This document shows, in pieces, positions 1-8,492 of a DNA stretch of 64,000 nucleotides (its first letter is position 1; each line of letters opens with the position of its first letter). The notes beneath the pieces were generated by a model. The model had not been told where the DNA came from. It ran no database searches and saw only the letters and a program-made list of their open reading frames with translations. The stretch lies in the NCBI RefSeq assembly GCF_900157305.1, contig NZ_LS974202.1, positions 2,232,001 to 2,296,000 of the forward strand, given 5' to 3'. A program made the translations under genes and the position numbers. The stretch is from Mesotoga infera. Its GTDB lineage: Bacteria > Thermotogota > Thermotogae > Petrotogales > Kosmotogaceae.

Positions 1-36
1 CTTACTCTTGTTGCTGCATCAGAAAGACTTAAGAGA

Positions 37-42
37 TATAAT
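37..42 (+). promoter_or_regulatory. possible -10 element ahead of the first gene
   Basis: TATAAT lies 18 bases before the ATG at 60. No good -35 at 16-18 bases spacing is visible; TTGCTG at 11-16 is 20 bases away. The window starts too close upstream to say whether this is the main promoter of the cassette. Confidence 0.35.
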
Positions 43-59
43 TATATCGGGGTGATACA

Positions 60-548
60 ATGAGCAAGAGAGAGTATCTCCGCAAACTTCTGGCAGAGGG
101 ACGCGGTGCCGATGAGATAGCCGATCTTTTCGGTCTTACCACTGAAAAGCTCCGAGCCTACCTGGGCGAGGAGGAACAGTCCAGACTCGCGGTATCACAG
201 GTGAAGTCTGACTTGAAAAAGCTAGAAGAATTTCCCCTGGATAGTCTTGAAAACATTTTGCTATTCTCCTTCAGAGTTATTCTTGAATCAATCGGTTTTC
301 TCTTTGGAGATCTGGAGCGCGACCTTTACGACTCTTCGAATGATAGAACCTCAAGATTGATAAAACATCTTCTTGATGGAGCCTATCTCCTTCTGGCAAT
401 CAACAGGCTCGAGATAGTTGGTGCGAGCATTCCCGCGCTGCGTAATGATTCAAGATTTTCAAGAGCCTGCCAGAACAAGGCCTTTATAGCGGAAAAACTG
501 CTGGATATAGCCGAAAGAATAGAGCGAGATCTAAGCGGAGGCCTATGA
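60..548 (+). CDS. small unknown protein with N-terminal HTH-like segment
   Basis: A 162-residue soluble protein that I do not recognise. Residues about 1-38 look like a short helix-turn-helix (REYLRKLL...ADEIADLFGLTTEKLRAYL). The rest is predicted helical with hydrophobic stretches (LLFSFRVILESIGFLFGDL) and no signal peptide or catalytic motif. A GGGGTG ribosome site precedes the ATG. It is the first gene of a plus-strand group that continues with a 681-aa unknown protein, a BrxD-like ATPase and a helicase. The HTH suggests a DNA-binding or regulatory role, but that is inference only. Confidence 0.7.
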   Translation: MSKREYLRKLLAEGRGADEIADLFGLTTEKLRAYLGEEEQSRLAVSQVKSDLKKLEEFPLDSLENILLFSFRVILESIGFLFGDLERDLYDSSNDRTSRLIKHLLDGAYLLLAINRLEIVGASIPALRNDSRFSRACQNKAFIAEKLLDIAERIERDLSGGL

Positions 549-628
549 ATGTTTTGGGAGTTGTTCGAAAGTGACAAAGGTAAGTGTAGTATAATCAACC
601 TGGATAATGATCGAAAAGAGGGACAGTC

Positions 629-2674
629 TTGTCTGATTTAAATGATCGCGGGTTCAAGGGTTTTCTTTCAGCGATGGATGTCGTTGAAAAAGCCGATGAG
701 AGTTTCGAGGGGAAAGGCTGGAGAGCGATAGCCGAGACACAATCTGCAGCGGTTGTAGCTTCCAAGGCCCCGTCTATTTTCTCGATTTTCGGCAAGTTGT
801 TCGAGCAGAAATTCCTTTTTTTATACAGGGGACCACGAGGTGAAGTCCTTACTTATCAGTCGAAAAAGCTTACTGATCTCTCACAGGCTGTTCTCGATGC
901 GGCGCTTTCTCAGAAGGATTTCAATAATGATTTCTTAGATCTTTTCTCACTTTTCAAAGAAGCGCCCGATATGATTGAGAAAACCATCGCCCACTATGCC
1001 ACGCAAATTTCTCAGGGTGGTGAAGATCTGTTTTCCGCTTTGAGAGAGATGAAGATTCTCTACGAGAAAGTGAAAAAGAAGTTCGGCCAGTATGCCGCCA
1101 AGCTACCCCTTAACAACCTGGTGACGGCCATCTTCAAACTGCACTGTGCTTTTCTGCCATCGATCGAGGAAGATATGGTGGATTTTCTCAAGCAATTTCC
1201 GCCAGAACCGGAGGGGATGGAGAGCTTTGTAGAAAACCAGCTCCTTCTGGCGGTAGGAGAACCGGAAGAAAGTGAAATAGCTGTCCAACTTTCCAGAGTT
1301 GAAACAGTGATACATGAACTTCAGAAGTACTGTTCTAGCTATCTGCCATGGTTTATTGTACCGGAAGGAGTCTTCGTATCGTATCTGGAGAAGGGGATGG
1401 AGAGAATTCCTTCGCTTGAGGCGTGGTTCGAGGGTGTGAAGGATGCAAGAACAAGGTACGGCCTTTCGCAAACTCACTGGGAGCAGTCGCGACGCTGGTA
1501 CTTCGAAAAGATTGGAGCCGGTTTGATCACGCTGTTTCAAAGATCTATATCTGGCCAATCGTGTTGGACAATAGTGGAGGAGAAACAGATAAAGGACCCT
1601 CTCTCTCACGCCGGCGAGACAGTGCGTTATACGGCGAAAAGAACCGATTTCAAAATAGTACGCGACGACGATCAGGAAGGTTCTTACACGCTCTGTTCTA
1701 TAGATGAGATGAACATAACTTCCAGTGGTCTGAAAAAGGCGACAAAGACCTTTCCATATGAGAACGTAAATTTCAATTTCAACGAACTCAAAATTTCGAA
1801 AGAAGCCTTTCTTGACAGCAAAGGTGCCAGATTTGCCGGATACACTTGGAAATACCTTCTTCCAGGTGGTGGTCAGGACAGAGAGGCCAAAAACAACGAA
1901 AGAGTAGAATGCTTCGTATATTATGTGATCACGGTACTGTCAAAGGGTTTTGGTACACCTATTCTGAAGCTTTTCTTTGCGAAAGAAGAAAACGCAAAAC
2001 TTTTTTTAGACTTTATGAATGAGGCCACCATATTGGGAAGTTGGAAGGAGTATCCGCAAAATGGACTTCCGGCCCCTTTGAAAGCTAAACAGAGAACTCG
2101 CGAATCGGACCAGAGAAAAGCCGAAAGTCAGGACCCCAATATATCGCTAGTACCGGCTATCGAGAGATTACCCGAGATTCTTGCCACTATCGAAGAGCCG
2201 AAAGTGGTCGAAGATAAGAAACCATTCACGCTACCCAGGGAACTGGTGGAGAAGATAAACTCTCTCCATTATGAAATGGAATGGTCCGTGAAAAGCAACC
2301 TTAAAACCGTTTTGCATTATTACTTCCCCGAAATGGCTCCTGAAGAGATCGGGGCAATCGTTGAAGAAAAGCTACCAGTAGCTGGAGAAAAAACATATGG
2401 TTTGAAAGAACTTGAAGACAAGATAGAAGCGCTTTCGGGAAAAACGCTACAGACTGTTTGCAAAATTCTGGCATGCGAACCGGAAAAGGAGTACACACTC
2501 GAAGAACTCGGTTTAAGTTTCTGGAGCGTTTTTGTAGTCGCTCCAAAGATTACCACCGGTGGGAAACCCCTGATTGAAGTTATTAGCGGTGAGAAACCCC
2601 GTGTAATATGGGGTCGTAACTTCGATTCCAGGATTAGGGACATTCTCAAGAGGAAATTCACTTTTGAAGGCTAA
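629..2674 (+). CDS. large unknown protein of the BrxD/helicase cassette
   Basis: A 681-residue soluble protein from a TTG start, with no domain I can name. It is mostly helical and acidic/basic mixed. A low-complexity charged linker at about residues 485-505 separates a large N-terminal part from a C-terminal part (about 535-681). It has no Walker motif, nuclease motif or membrane segment. It is followed 18 bases later by the BrxD-like ATPase, so the two are probably co-transcribed. In comparable cassettes this slot is often filled by a TerB-domain protein beside a BrxD ATPase and an Lhr-like helicase. I looked for TerB and could not identify it, so the product stays unnamed. A TATAAT at 590-595 could provide a local promoter. 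Confidence 0.75.
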   Translation: MSDLNDRGFKGFLSAMDVVEKADESFEGKGWRAIAETQSAAVVASKAPSIFSIFGKLFEQKFLFLYRGPRGEVLTYQSKKLTDLSQAVLDAALSQKDFNNDFLDLFSLFKEAPDMIEKTIAHYATQISQGGEDLFSALREMKILYEKVKKKFGQYAAKLPLNNLVTAIFKLHCAFLPSIEEDMVDFLKQFPPEPEGMESFVENQLLLAVGEPEESEIAVQLSRVETVIHELQKYCSSYLPWFIVPEGVFVSYLEKGMERIPSLEAWFEGVKDARTRYGLSQTHWEQSRRWYFEKIGAGLITLFQRSISGQSCWTIVEEKQIKDPLSHAGETVRYTAKRTDFKIVRDDDQEGSYTLCSIDEMNITSSGLKKATKTFPYENVNFNFNELKISKEAFLDSKGARFAGYTWKYLLPGGGQDREAKNNERVECFVYYVITVLSKGFGTPILKLFFAKEENAKLFLDFMNEATILGSWKEYPQNGLPAPLKAKQRTRESDQRKAESQDPNISLVPAIERLPEILATIEEPKVVEDKKPFTLPRELVEKINSLHYEMEWSVKSNLKTVLHYYFPEMAPEEIGAIVEEKLPVAGEKTYGLKELEDKIEALSGKTLQTVCKILACEPEKEYTLEELGLSFWSVFVVAPKITTGGKPLIEVISGEKPRVIWGRNFDSRIRDILKRKFTFEG

Positions 2675-2692
2675 GCGAAAGGAGAGCTACTA

Positions 2693-3883
2693 GTGGATTA
2701 CCATCCGATGTTCGAAGCGATAAGGGCTGGAGCGGCCGTTCCGGTCGATTACATAAAGGAAATCCTCACAGGTAGGGACAAATATCAGGTAGAGATAGAA
2801 AACGATATCGATTATATTCTCACCGGCAGGAGCAAAGTACGGGTCTTTCTGGGAGAGTATGGACTGGGAAAAACGACCCTCGCCAGATACGCCGAGTACC
2901 TGGCAAGAGAGAAGGGTATGATGATCTCCAGTCTCGCCGAAAAGGATTACGATACTTTACACAAGCAGGACGAGTTATTCAGGTCTATCATGAAAAACAT
3001 GTCTTTGGTCGGTATAAGCGGAAATCCTCTAAAAATCTTTCTAGGCGCCTGGGCCGAGAGTATCATCGAAGAAATGAGGAGTCAGGCCATACCGGCCAAA
3101 GAGATAATGTCTGTGAAGGAGTACCTTTCTAAGAGAGACCATTACGATCCCGATGGAATGTTCTCCCAGTTCTGTGCCGCTTATGTGGTTAGCACGGCAA
3201 AAGGCGAGACTACAGAAGAGTTTTATGCCTATCTCGTTGGTGACAGTATCGACAAAAGATCCATGAAAAAGCGCGGTATCTACCATTTTCTTCAGGACGA
3301 CGGGTGGAATTTCCTGAGATCCTTCACTTCACTCATGGATACGCTCCAGGTTCCCGGAATGGTAGTTATAATGGATGAACTCGAGAGCATAATGAACAGG
3401 AGACGCGATGTTAGAGAGCGCACTTTCAATCAGCTGAGAGAGATAATCGACAGACTTTCTGCTGGATTCCTTCAGCGTACTTATTTCCTCTGGCTGGGAA
3501 CGGATGTGTGGTTCGAGAACAAGAACAGGGGAATAGCCTCGTACCACGCTCTGTATGACAGGATGAAAAACATAACGGGCGATGATAGCGGAAAATCACT
3601 GATTCTTTCGCTCAAACCTCTTGAACTCGATGGATTGAAAATGCTGGCAAGTAAATTGATCAAGCTTTACAGAGAATGCTATTCATTCGACGGTGGAAAG
3701 GAAATCGAAGAGCTTCTCGTTAAGTCTCTTAAGCAGCAATATACCGGAGTGGATGGCAAAATAAGACCATCCACGAGAGAAGTGGCCAAACTGACAGTTG
3801 AATTCCTTGATTGTATGCGTCAGGGCAGAAAACCGGAATCCGTTTTTAAGAAGCCGGTGAAGGCGGTAGATGAGCTCTGGTAA
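2693..3883 (+). CDS. BrxD-like P-loop ATPase (BREX-associated family)
   Basis: A 396-residue ATPase of the BrxD/DUF2791 type. Walker A is GEYGLGKT at residues 54-61 and Walker B is VVIMDE at about 224-229, each in the family's usual place. The opening, with an RAGAAVP box and a DYI stretch before the P-loop, is also typical of BrxD. BrxD proteins accompany the BrxHI helicase in type 2 BREX phage-defence islands and in smaller cassettes; their molecular job is not settled. The gene starts with GTG behind AAAGGAGAG, 18 bases after the 681-aa gene. Its last codons overlap an ATG at 3870 that may be the original start of the helicase gene. Family assignment is fairly sure; a defence function is inferred. 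Confidence 0.75.
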   Translation: MDYHPMFEAIRAGAAVPVDYIKEILTGRDKYQVEIENDIDYILTGRSKVRVFLGEYGLGKTTLARYAEYLAREKGMMISSLAEKDYDTLHKQDELFRSIMKNMSLVGISGNPLKIFLGAWAESIIEEMRSQAIPAKEIMSVKEYLSKRDHYDPDGMFSQFCAAYVVSTAKGETTEEFYAYLVGDSIDKRSMKKRGIYHFLQDDGWNFLRSFTSLMDTLQVPGMVVIMDELESIMNRRRDVRERTFNQLREIIDRLSAGFLQRTYFLWLGTDVWFENKNRGIASYHALYDRMKNITGDDSGKSLILSLKPLELDGLKMLASKLIKLYRECYSFDGGKEIEELLVKSLKQQYTGVDGKIRPSTREVAKLTVEFLDCMRQGRKPESVFKKPVKAVDELW

Positions 3884-5613
3884 TCGACCCGAGAATTGAC
3901 CAGAAGATTCTGGATCTCCTCTCTTATCGATTCCACTGGAAAGAACTCAGAGAGATTCAGGGTAAGACCATCCCGCCGATTCTCGATGGCAATAACTTGC
4001 TTTTGATAGCCGGTACGGCCTCTGGAAAAACCGAAGCTGTTATGATTCCGGTGTTGAATAGACTGCTACATGCGGAGCGCGGCCTAAAGTGTATTTACTT
4101 TGCGCCGCTTAAATCTCTCATAAACGATATCGCTTCAAGACTCGATGTGATGCTGAGTCCTTTTGGTCTCTTCGTCGGAAAGTGGCATGGCGATCTCTCT
4201 AGGTGGGACAAGGAAAGTGCCATCAGGGACTCTTCGATTCTTGTAACTACACCTGAATCGGTTGAAGGTATTCTTTCGAGTTCAAATGCCTGTCTTTTAG
4301 AAGGTATAGAATTCATCATCATCGACGAGGTTCACGCTTTCATAGAATCGCCTCGTGGAGCACAGCTTGTGTCGATTCTGGAAAGACTGAGAATCCTTTC
4401 GCAGGCTGATCCACAGAGAATCGCCATGTCGGCAACTGTGGGAAACCCTGACAGGATGATGAAATGGCTGAATGGGAGTTCCGAAAGGTCCTGTGTAATT
4501 GTAGCCGATGGTAGGAAGGTTTCCAGACACATGGAGGTTTTTACTGAAGGAGAAATCGAACCTGTCGATTATCTGTTGAAGCTTTTGAAGGGAACCAGAG
4601 AGAAGATACTCGTTTTTTCCTATTCCCGATCGAAGGCCGAAGAGTTCGCCGCAATCGCGAGCCCACTCGGCATAAACGTTCCAGTTCATCATAGCTCCGT
4701 ATCGAAATCTCAGAGAGGCCGGATCGAAGAGGACTTCAAGAATAATCCTGACCTGAGGGTGGTAGTCGCAACTTCGACTCTCGAGATGGGAATCGATATA
4801 GGCGACATAGACAGAGTTATCTTTCTCGAGCTCCCCTCCTCAGCCGCCTCCTTTCTCCAGAGGGCCGGAAGGTCTGGACGGAAGAAAGGGCAGTCGAAAA
4901 TAACGATTTTCCTGAACGATAATCAGAGCTTCTATTACCTCCTCGGAATACTCAAGAAACTTGACGAAAATACGGTGGAACCGGTAGAACCGATCGACTT
5001 CTACCCACAACTTCTGGCCCATCAACTGATTGGACTCTCGTACTGGAGAGGCTCGCTAAATGCCGGGGATCTGGACTTCCTCAAGAGAGCCTTCCCCTTT
5101 GCCAGAGTAGGTAGAGATCACTTCAAAATGCTGGTTGACCATCTCATAGAAAGAGAGTTTCTGGTCGAACGCGACGGCAGGATCGTTTCTGGCGCCTCCA
5201 CTGATGAAATCCTCGGTAACGGCCGTTCGAAGATGGATTTTGTTGTCCTCTTTCCCGGTTCTCTGGAATACTCCGTAGTGCTTTCCGGAGAAGAGATCGG
5301 TAAAATACACCCGCTGATACTGAGTGGACAGGAGGACGGGGGTGGCGATAATTCGTTCATATTGGGTGGAAAGTCTTACCTTGTGAGAGAAATCGACCAA
5401 AAAGAGAGGGTCGTTCACGTGATTCCAGGTCACGGAGGAAGATTGCCGGGCTGGCTTGGTGGATCGTCAGTGGTCACGAAGAGTTTTGCCCGTTCAATCA
5501 TGGGCGCTATGATCGATCTTCCTGAGCAAAGAGGAACACTGCTATCAGACGAACACGCAAGAGACTGGAAGAAATCTCGTGTGAAGTTGTGGCAGACGGA
5601 AGGATCAAACTGA
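3877..5613 (+). CDS. Lhr/BrxHI-like DEAD/DEAH helicase, main part (frame disrupted)
   Basis: Superfamily 2 helicase resembling BrxHI of BREX islands. Visible motifs are motif I AGTASGKTEA (codons from 4009), motif II DEVHA (about 4324), motif III AMSAT (about 4423) and motif VI QRAGRSGRKKG (about 4858). Coding sequence clearly begins before the TTG at 3997: the same frame reads through a Q-motif-like WKELREIQ back to a stop at 3871-3873, but offers no ATG, GTG or TTG. An ATG at 3870, overlapping the brxD-like stop, lies in another frame and reads MSSGNRP before a stop at 3897, suggesting an extra base near 3888-3892. The frame ends early at 5613, while the C-terminal part continues in a second frame from about 5559. 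The gene therefore seems broken at both ends, or the sequence has errors there. Confidence 0.7.
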   Translation: MVIDPRIDQKILDLLSYRFHWKELREIQGKTIPPILDGNNLLLIAGTASGKTEAVMIPVLNRLLHAERGLKCIYFAPLKSLINDIASRLDVMLSPFGLFVGKWHGDLSRWDKESAIRDSSILVTTPESVEGILSSSNACLLEGIEFIIIDEVHAFIESPRGAQLVSILERLRILSQADPQRIAMSATVGNPDRMMKWLNGSSERSCVIVADGRKVSRHMEVFTEGEIEPVDYLLKLLKGTREKILVFSYSRSKAEEFAAIASPLGINVPVHHSSVSKSQRGRIEEDFKNNPDLRVVVATSTLEMGIDIGDIDRVIFLELPSSAASFLQRAGRSGRKKGQSKITIFLNDNQSFYYLLGILKKLDENTVEPVEPIDFYPQLLAHQLIGLSYWRGSLNAGDLDFLKRAFPFARVGRDHFKMLVDHLIEREFLVERDGRIVSGASTDEILGNGRSKMDFVVLFPGSLEYSVVLSGEEIGKIHPLILSGQEDGGGDNSFILGGKSYLVREIDQKERVVHVIPGHGGRLPGWLGGSSVVTKSFARSIMGAMIDLPEQRGTLLSDEHARDWKKSRVKLWQTEGSN

Positions 5614-5996
5614 TTCCAGAAAAAGAGGGAAATACCATATTCACTTATGCGGGAGATATGTCTAACATTTTCCTCGTTATCTGCTTAAAGGCGTTATTCG
5701 GTATCGAACGGGTATCTTCGAACTGGCGCAATGTAACGATAAAGGACAAACTCGGCACAGAAGAGCTGGCCAGTATGTTGCTGACGCTTGCAAAAGTTGA
5801 TCATCCCGAGCTGAAAAATCTCCTGACTCTGTATTTTATGAGCGAACAGGGCCGGTTGAGAAAGATGTACGATCTATTCGGTGATAAACTCTACGAATTC
5901 GCTCCGGAAAATTTGATAGCTGAATTCGTTGTACGTAATATCTTCGATCCGGAACTACTCAAAGAACTTGAGGATATTGACTACCAATTGACCTGA
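5589..5996 (+). pseudogene. C-terminal part of the Lhr/BrxHI-like helicase after a frameshift
   Basis: A 135-residue reading frame overlapping the end of the helicase frame by 25 bases. It reads as a continuation: in this frame the sequence just before the nominal GTG at 5589 is KRLEEISCEVV, which joins naturally to the helicase residues LLSDEHA. That places a one-base loss at about 5550-5562. The part IFTYAGDMSNIFLVICLKALFG matches the pattern of the Lhr-like C-terminal region, where a TFAG-type strand is followed by a hydrophobic helix. There is no separate ribosome site. A stand-alone small gene is possible but less likely. Confidence 0.6.
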
Positions 5997-6068
5997 CCGC
6001 GCTTATTAAGCGTTCACTCTAGGCTCATTCTGACTCTGGACAAGGCAGAGGGTGCAGAGGGAGTAGAC

Positions 6069-6208
6069 ATGAAAATTTACCGGGTGTCGGAAACTTTGAG
6101 CAAAGAAATACTCAAGAGGGAGGTCCATACGGCACAACGATCCTGACCAGAAGCGATGGCAGCAAACAATCAAGCGAGGCGGAAATCAAATGGTTTCGAA
6201 CAGGGTAA
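6069..6208 (+). pseudogene. possible small gene remnant downstream of the helicase
   Basis: The 293-base gap after the helicase holds no intact gene. An ATG at 6069 opens a short frame (MKIYRVSETLSKEILKREV) that ends at 6145. A second frame reads GGPYGTTILTRSDGSK and runs to a stop at 6206. Joined, they would give a peptide of about 45 residues, so this may be the eroded end of a lost gene. No homology is recognised. Confidence 0.2.
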
Positions 6209-6250
6209 GTATCTTACCAAGATAGCTTAAAGGTAAAAAAAACAGATGAT

Positions 6251-6278
6251 AAGGAGGCCGTTCGGGGCCTCCTTTTTT
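6251..6278 (+). terminator. rho-independent terminator of the helicase cassette
   Basis: The stem AGGAGGCC / GGCCTCCT with loop GTTCGG is followed by TTTTTT on the plus strand. It sits between the plus-strand cassette and the convergent gene at 6290. The complementary side has only two A bases before the stem, so it works mainly for the plus strand. Confidence 0.8.
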
Positions 6279-6289
6279 AATCATGCAAT

Positions 6290-6571
6290 TTATTCCTCGT
6301 CGAAATCCTCTTCAAGTTCCACTACGGAATCGTTCAATCTTTCAAGATCGGCTTTGAGTTCCAATATCGAAGACTGAAGTTCTGGAAGTCTTGAGATTAC
6401 CTCATCGAGACCGTCAACCCAATCTTCGATGCTTGACCTGAGCTCAACCACTTCGTCCTGTTCCATATCTGGGAGGGATTCGAATAAATCTTGAACATCA
6501 GTATTTTCAAGTTCATCAAACAGTTCTTCGACAAGATCGAGTATCTTTTCAATGTTCTGCACCCGTGCCAC
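6290..6571 (-). CDS. small acidic coiled-coil protein
   Basis: A 93-residue, strongly acidic protein rich in Leu, Glu and Asp with heptad-like spacing (residues about 60-90: LPELQSSILELKADLERLNDSVVELEED). It has no signal peptide or cysteine. The ribosome site GAAAGGAGTGG lies just before the ATG. It stands alone between two terminators (6251-6278 and 6700-6724). Function is unknown; a coiled-coil adaptor or inhibitor would fit its composition but is a guess. Confidence 0.6.
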   Translation of the reverse strand: MARVQNIEKILDLVEELFDELENTDVQDLFESLPDMEQDEVVELRSSIEDWVDGLDEVISRLPELQSSILELKADLERLNDSVVELEEDFDEE

Positions 6572-6699
6572 TCCTTTCAGGTTCTTCTATACTGACCGAT
6601 GTTATCATAACTCCCACGAGTTTTCTACTGTTTAAAACGCAGATTTTTTACAACGATGAATCGATACACATTATCACAAACCAGAGAGTTTCTAAAAGA

Positions 6700-6724
6700 A
6701 AAAGGCGGCCATGGGCCGCCTTTT
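6700..6724 (-). terminator. bidirectional terminator after the C69 peptidase gene
   Basis: The stem AGGCGGCC / GGCCGCCT with an ATG loop has A-rich sequence on one side and TTTT on the other, so it can work in both directions. On the minus strand it lies about 17 bases after the stop of the peptidase gene at 6741. Confidence 0.75.
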
Positions 6725-6740
6725 AAGCTCTTTCTATCGA

Positions 6741-8354
6741 TTATCTTTCAGGAAAACCGTAACCGATCAGTTCATTCCACCAATCAGGATATGGGGAAGA
6801 TTTGAAATTCACATAACCCAGAGCATAGTTACCGAGGAGTCTGTCGCCGAGGAGCTTCCACTCTTCGAACCACGCAACCGCGTTCATGAAAGCGTAGTTG
6901 GAAACGAAGTCGATGGCAGCTTCCGGATCCGTCTTGTACATTTCGGTCGCCATTGCCTGGACCTGTGGTGTCAACTTGTACAGCACTTCAAGTTTTGGAT
7001 CCCTGTAGTTCCTTATATCCTGGATGGCAAGGTTGTAGTGAAGCTCAGCCATCTGTTGTACATAGGAGCTAACCCACCAGCCGGAGTCTCTTCTGAATTC
7101 TTCATACCTACTGCCGGTCTCGTAGAACTTAGGAAGTTCTCTCATGATTGGCCAGAGCGGAACTATGTATGCCGTATCCGGTGCGCCGTAACCGTACCAT
7201 GAAACTCCCTTGAATGGATCGGCATAAGCGGAGTTCGTCTCGCCGATGTGGACATAGCAAGTTCTGTGCATGTTGATGCTTCTCTCCCACGTTCCGGTCC
7301 TGCTGGTGTTAGCGTATCTGAGAGGATCACCCCAGGGACCTGCGGCCGGTCCTACCGTAAGGTCGTATTCTGTACCCTGGTAGTAATCGCCCTTGATAAC
7401 GAAGATATCGTGAACTGTGAGAAGTCTGTCTGGCTTTACAGAGAGGGGGAACCTTACGTCGTGCGGACTGAGACCCAGAGATGGTGCAACCAGGTCGAAG
7501 GCTCTCCATTCTCTTCTTGTTGCGTAAAGGTTGTCATTCGGAGCGTATATCTCCGCTATATTGAACGGTTTGCCGGAAGCGGGATCGTACCATCCCTGCT
7601 CAACGGCGAAGGACACGATGTTCGGAGAGGCCATTACATTTTCGGTGTCGTTGAGGTCGACTTCCATGATCCTGGCCCTGTTGGCCGCCACAGTGAAATG
7701 ATCGGAAGGAATTCTAACTGCGACCCATATATCTCTTCCGTAGAACTCGGCTATCCAGCACTCTTCACCATCCGCAACGGTCATAGTCTCTCCGCCGCCA
7801 CCCACGGTGCTCCAGCCGTACTGCTCAACGAGATCGCCCATAATTCTGACGGCTTCTCTCGCAGTTGCAGCTCTCTCAAGAGCGATATCCTGCGCCGTCC
7901 AGCAATCGATGATGCCCATGCTGTCCGTCCAAAGAACTTTTCTTACTTGCTTACCGTAATCTGTGCTTGTATCGATGGAGAAAGTAGATTCACTGATGGC
8001 GACCCCCTTCTCGTTCATGAAGGAGTACCTTGAGTGGAAATACTGGTAGGTGTGGGGGACCTGGGGAATTTGACCAATCAGTGTTCCCTTGGTGCCTACA
8101 TTGACATCGGGGTAGTTACCGTAATCGATGTAGTTGTGAGAATCGAGGACGATATCTCTCATAGAGCCTTCTGGCCAGTCCATTGCAGGAATTATCCAAA
8201 GACGGAAATCCGCGCTGGTTGAATCATCGTTGTGAGTGATTATCGTAGAACCGTTCACCATGGCGTCTTTGCCGACACCAAGGATTGTACATGCTATCGC
8301 CGCACTTCCAAGAGTCACGAGGAATACAATAAGAATTACCAATGCCTTCTTCAT
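6741..8354 (-). CDS. exported C69-family dipeptidase (Ntn hydrolase), copy 1
   Basis: A 537-residue secreted peptidase of family C69. A typical signal peptide (KKALVILIVFLVTLGSAAIA) ends directly before Cys22, and the mature protein starts CTILGVGKDAMVNGS, the family's N-terminal nucleophile motif. The conserved ITHNDD follows at about residue 39. Peptidases of this family release dipeptides or act on amide bonds after the new N-terminal Cys is exposed; here signal cleavage may do this. It is the last gene of a minus-strand cluster whose preceding gene (8493) is a close paralog with the same blocks, for example WIIPAMDWPEGSMRDIV. Substrate is unknown, probably peptides outside the cytoplasm. 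Confidence 0.85.
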   Translation of the reverse strand: MKKALVILIVFLVTLGSAAIACTILGVGKDAMVNGSTIITHNDDSTSADFRLWIIPAMDWPEGSMRDIVLDSHNYIDYGNYPDVNVGTKGTLIGQIPQVPHTYQYFHSRYSFMNEKGVAISESTFSIDTSTDYGKQVRKVLWTDSMGIIDCWTAQDIALERAATAREAVRIMGDLVEQYGWSTVGGGGETMTVADGEECWIAEFYGRDIWVAVRIPSDHFTVAANRARIMEVDLNDTENVMASPNIVSFAVEQGWYDPASGKPFNIAEIYAPNDNLYATRREWRAFDLVAPSLGLSPHDVRFPLSVKPDRLLTVHDIFVIKGDYYQGTEYDLTVGPAAGPWGDPLRYANTSRTGTWERSINMHRTCYVHIGETNSAYADPFKGVSWYGYGAPDTAYIVPLWPIMRELPKFYETGSRYEEFRRDSGWWVSSYVQQMAELHYNLAIQDIRNYRDPKLEVLYKLTPQVQAMATEMYKTDPEAAIDFVSNYAFMNAVAWFEEWKLLGDRLLGNYALGYVNFKSSPYPDWWNELIGYGFPER

Positions 8355-8459
8355 AAAAGTACATCACCCCATCAAAGAGAAATATGACTTTCTTGATGTT
8401 CCGAGTTGCTATGTAGAGCTGTTCGGCCAAACCTCAAATATCACCTCCAGCATAGAAAA

Positions 8460-8483
8460 TGCAGAGTCTGTGCAGACTCTGCA
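8460..8483 (-). terminator. terminator between the two C69 peptidase genes
   Basis: A long perfect inverted repeat (TGCAGAGTCTG / CAGACTCTGCA) lies 10 bases after the stop of the upstream peptidase gene on the minus strand and is followed there by TTTTCT. The two paralogs may thus be transcribed in unequal amounts. Confidence 0.65.
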
Positions 8484-8492
8484 TTAAAATCA

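Noticed and set aside
629-2674. TerB domain in the 681-aa protein
   Set aside because: Similar cassettes often have a TerB-domain protein here, but I could not find the expected residues, so I did not assign the domain.
5523-5613. Programmed -1 frameshift in the helicase gene
   Set aside because: No slippery heptamer with a following hairpin is visible in the overlap, and a second frame change at the other end of the gene points to mutation or sequence error.
7248-8033. 261-codon plus-strand frame opposite the first C69 peptidase gene
   Set aside because: It is fully antisense to a gene with a signal peptide and family motifs; it has no start signals of its own.
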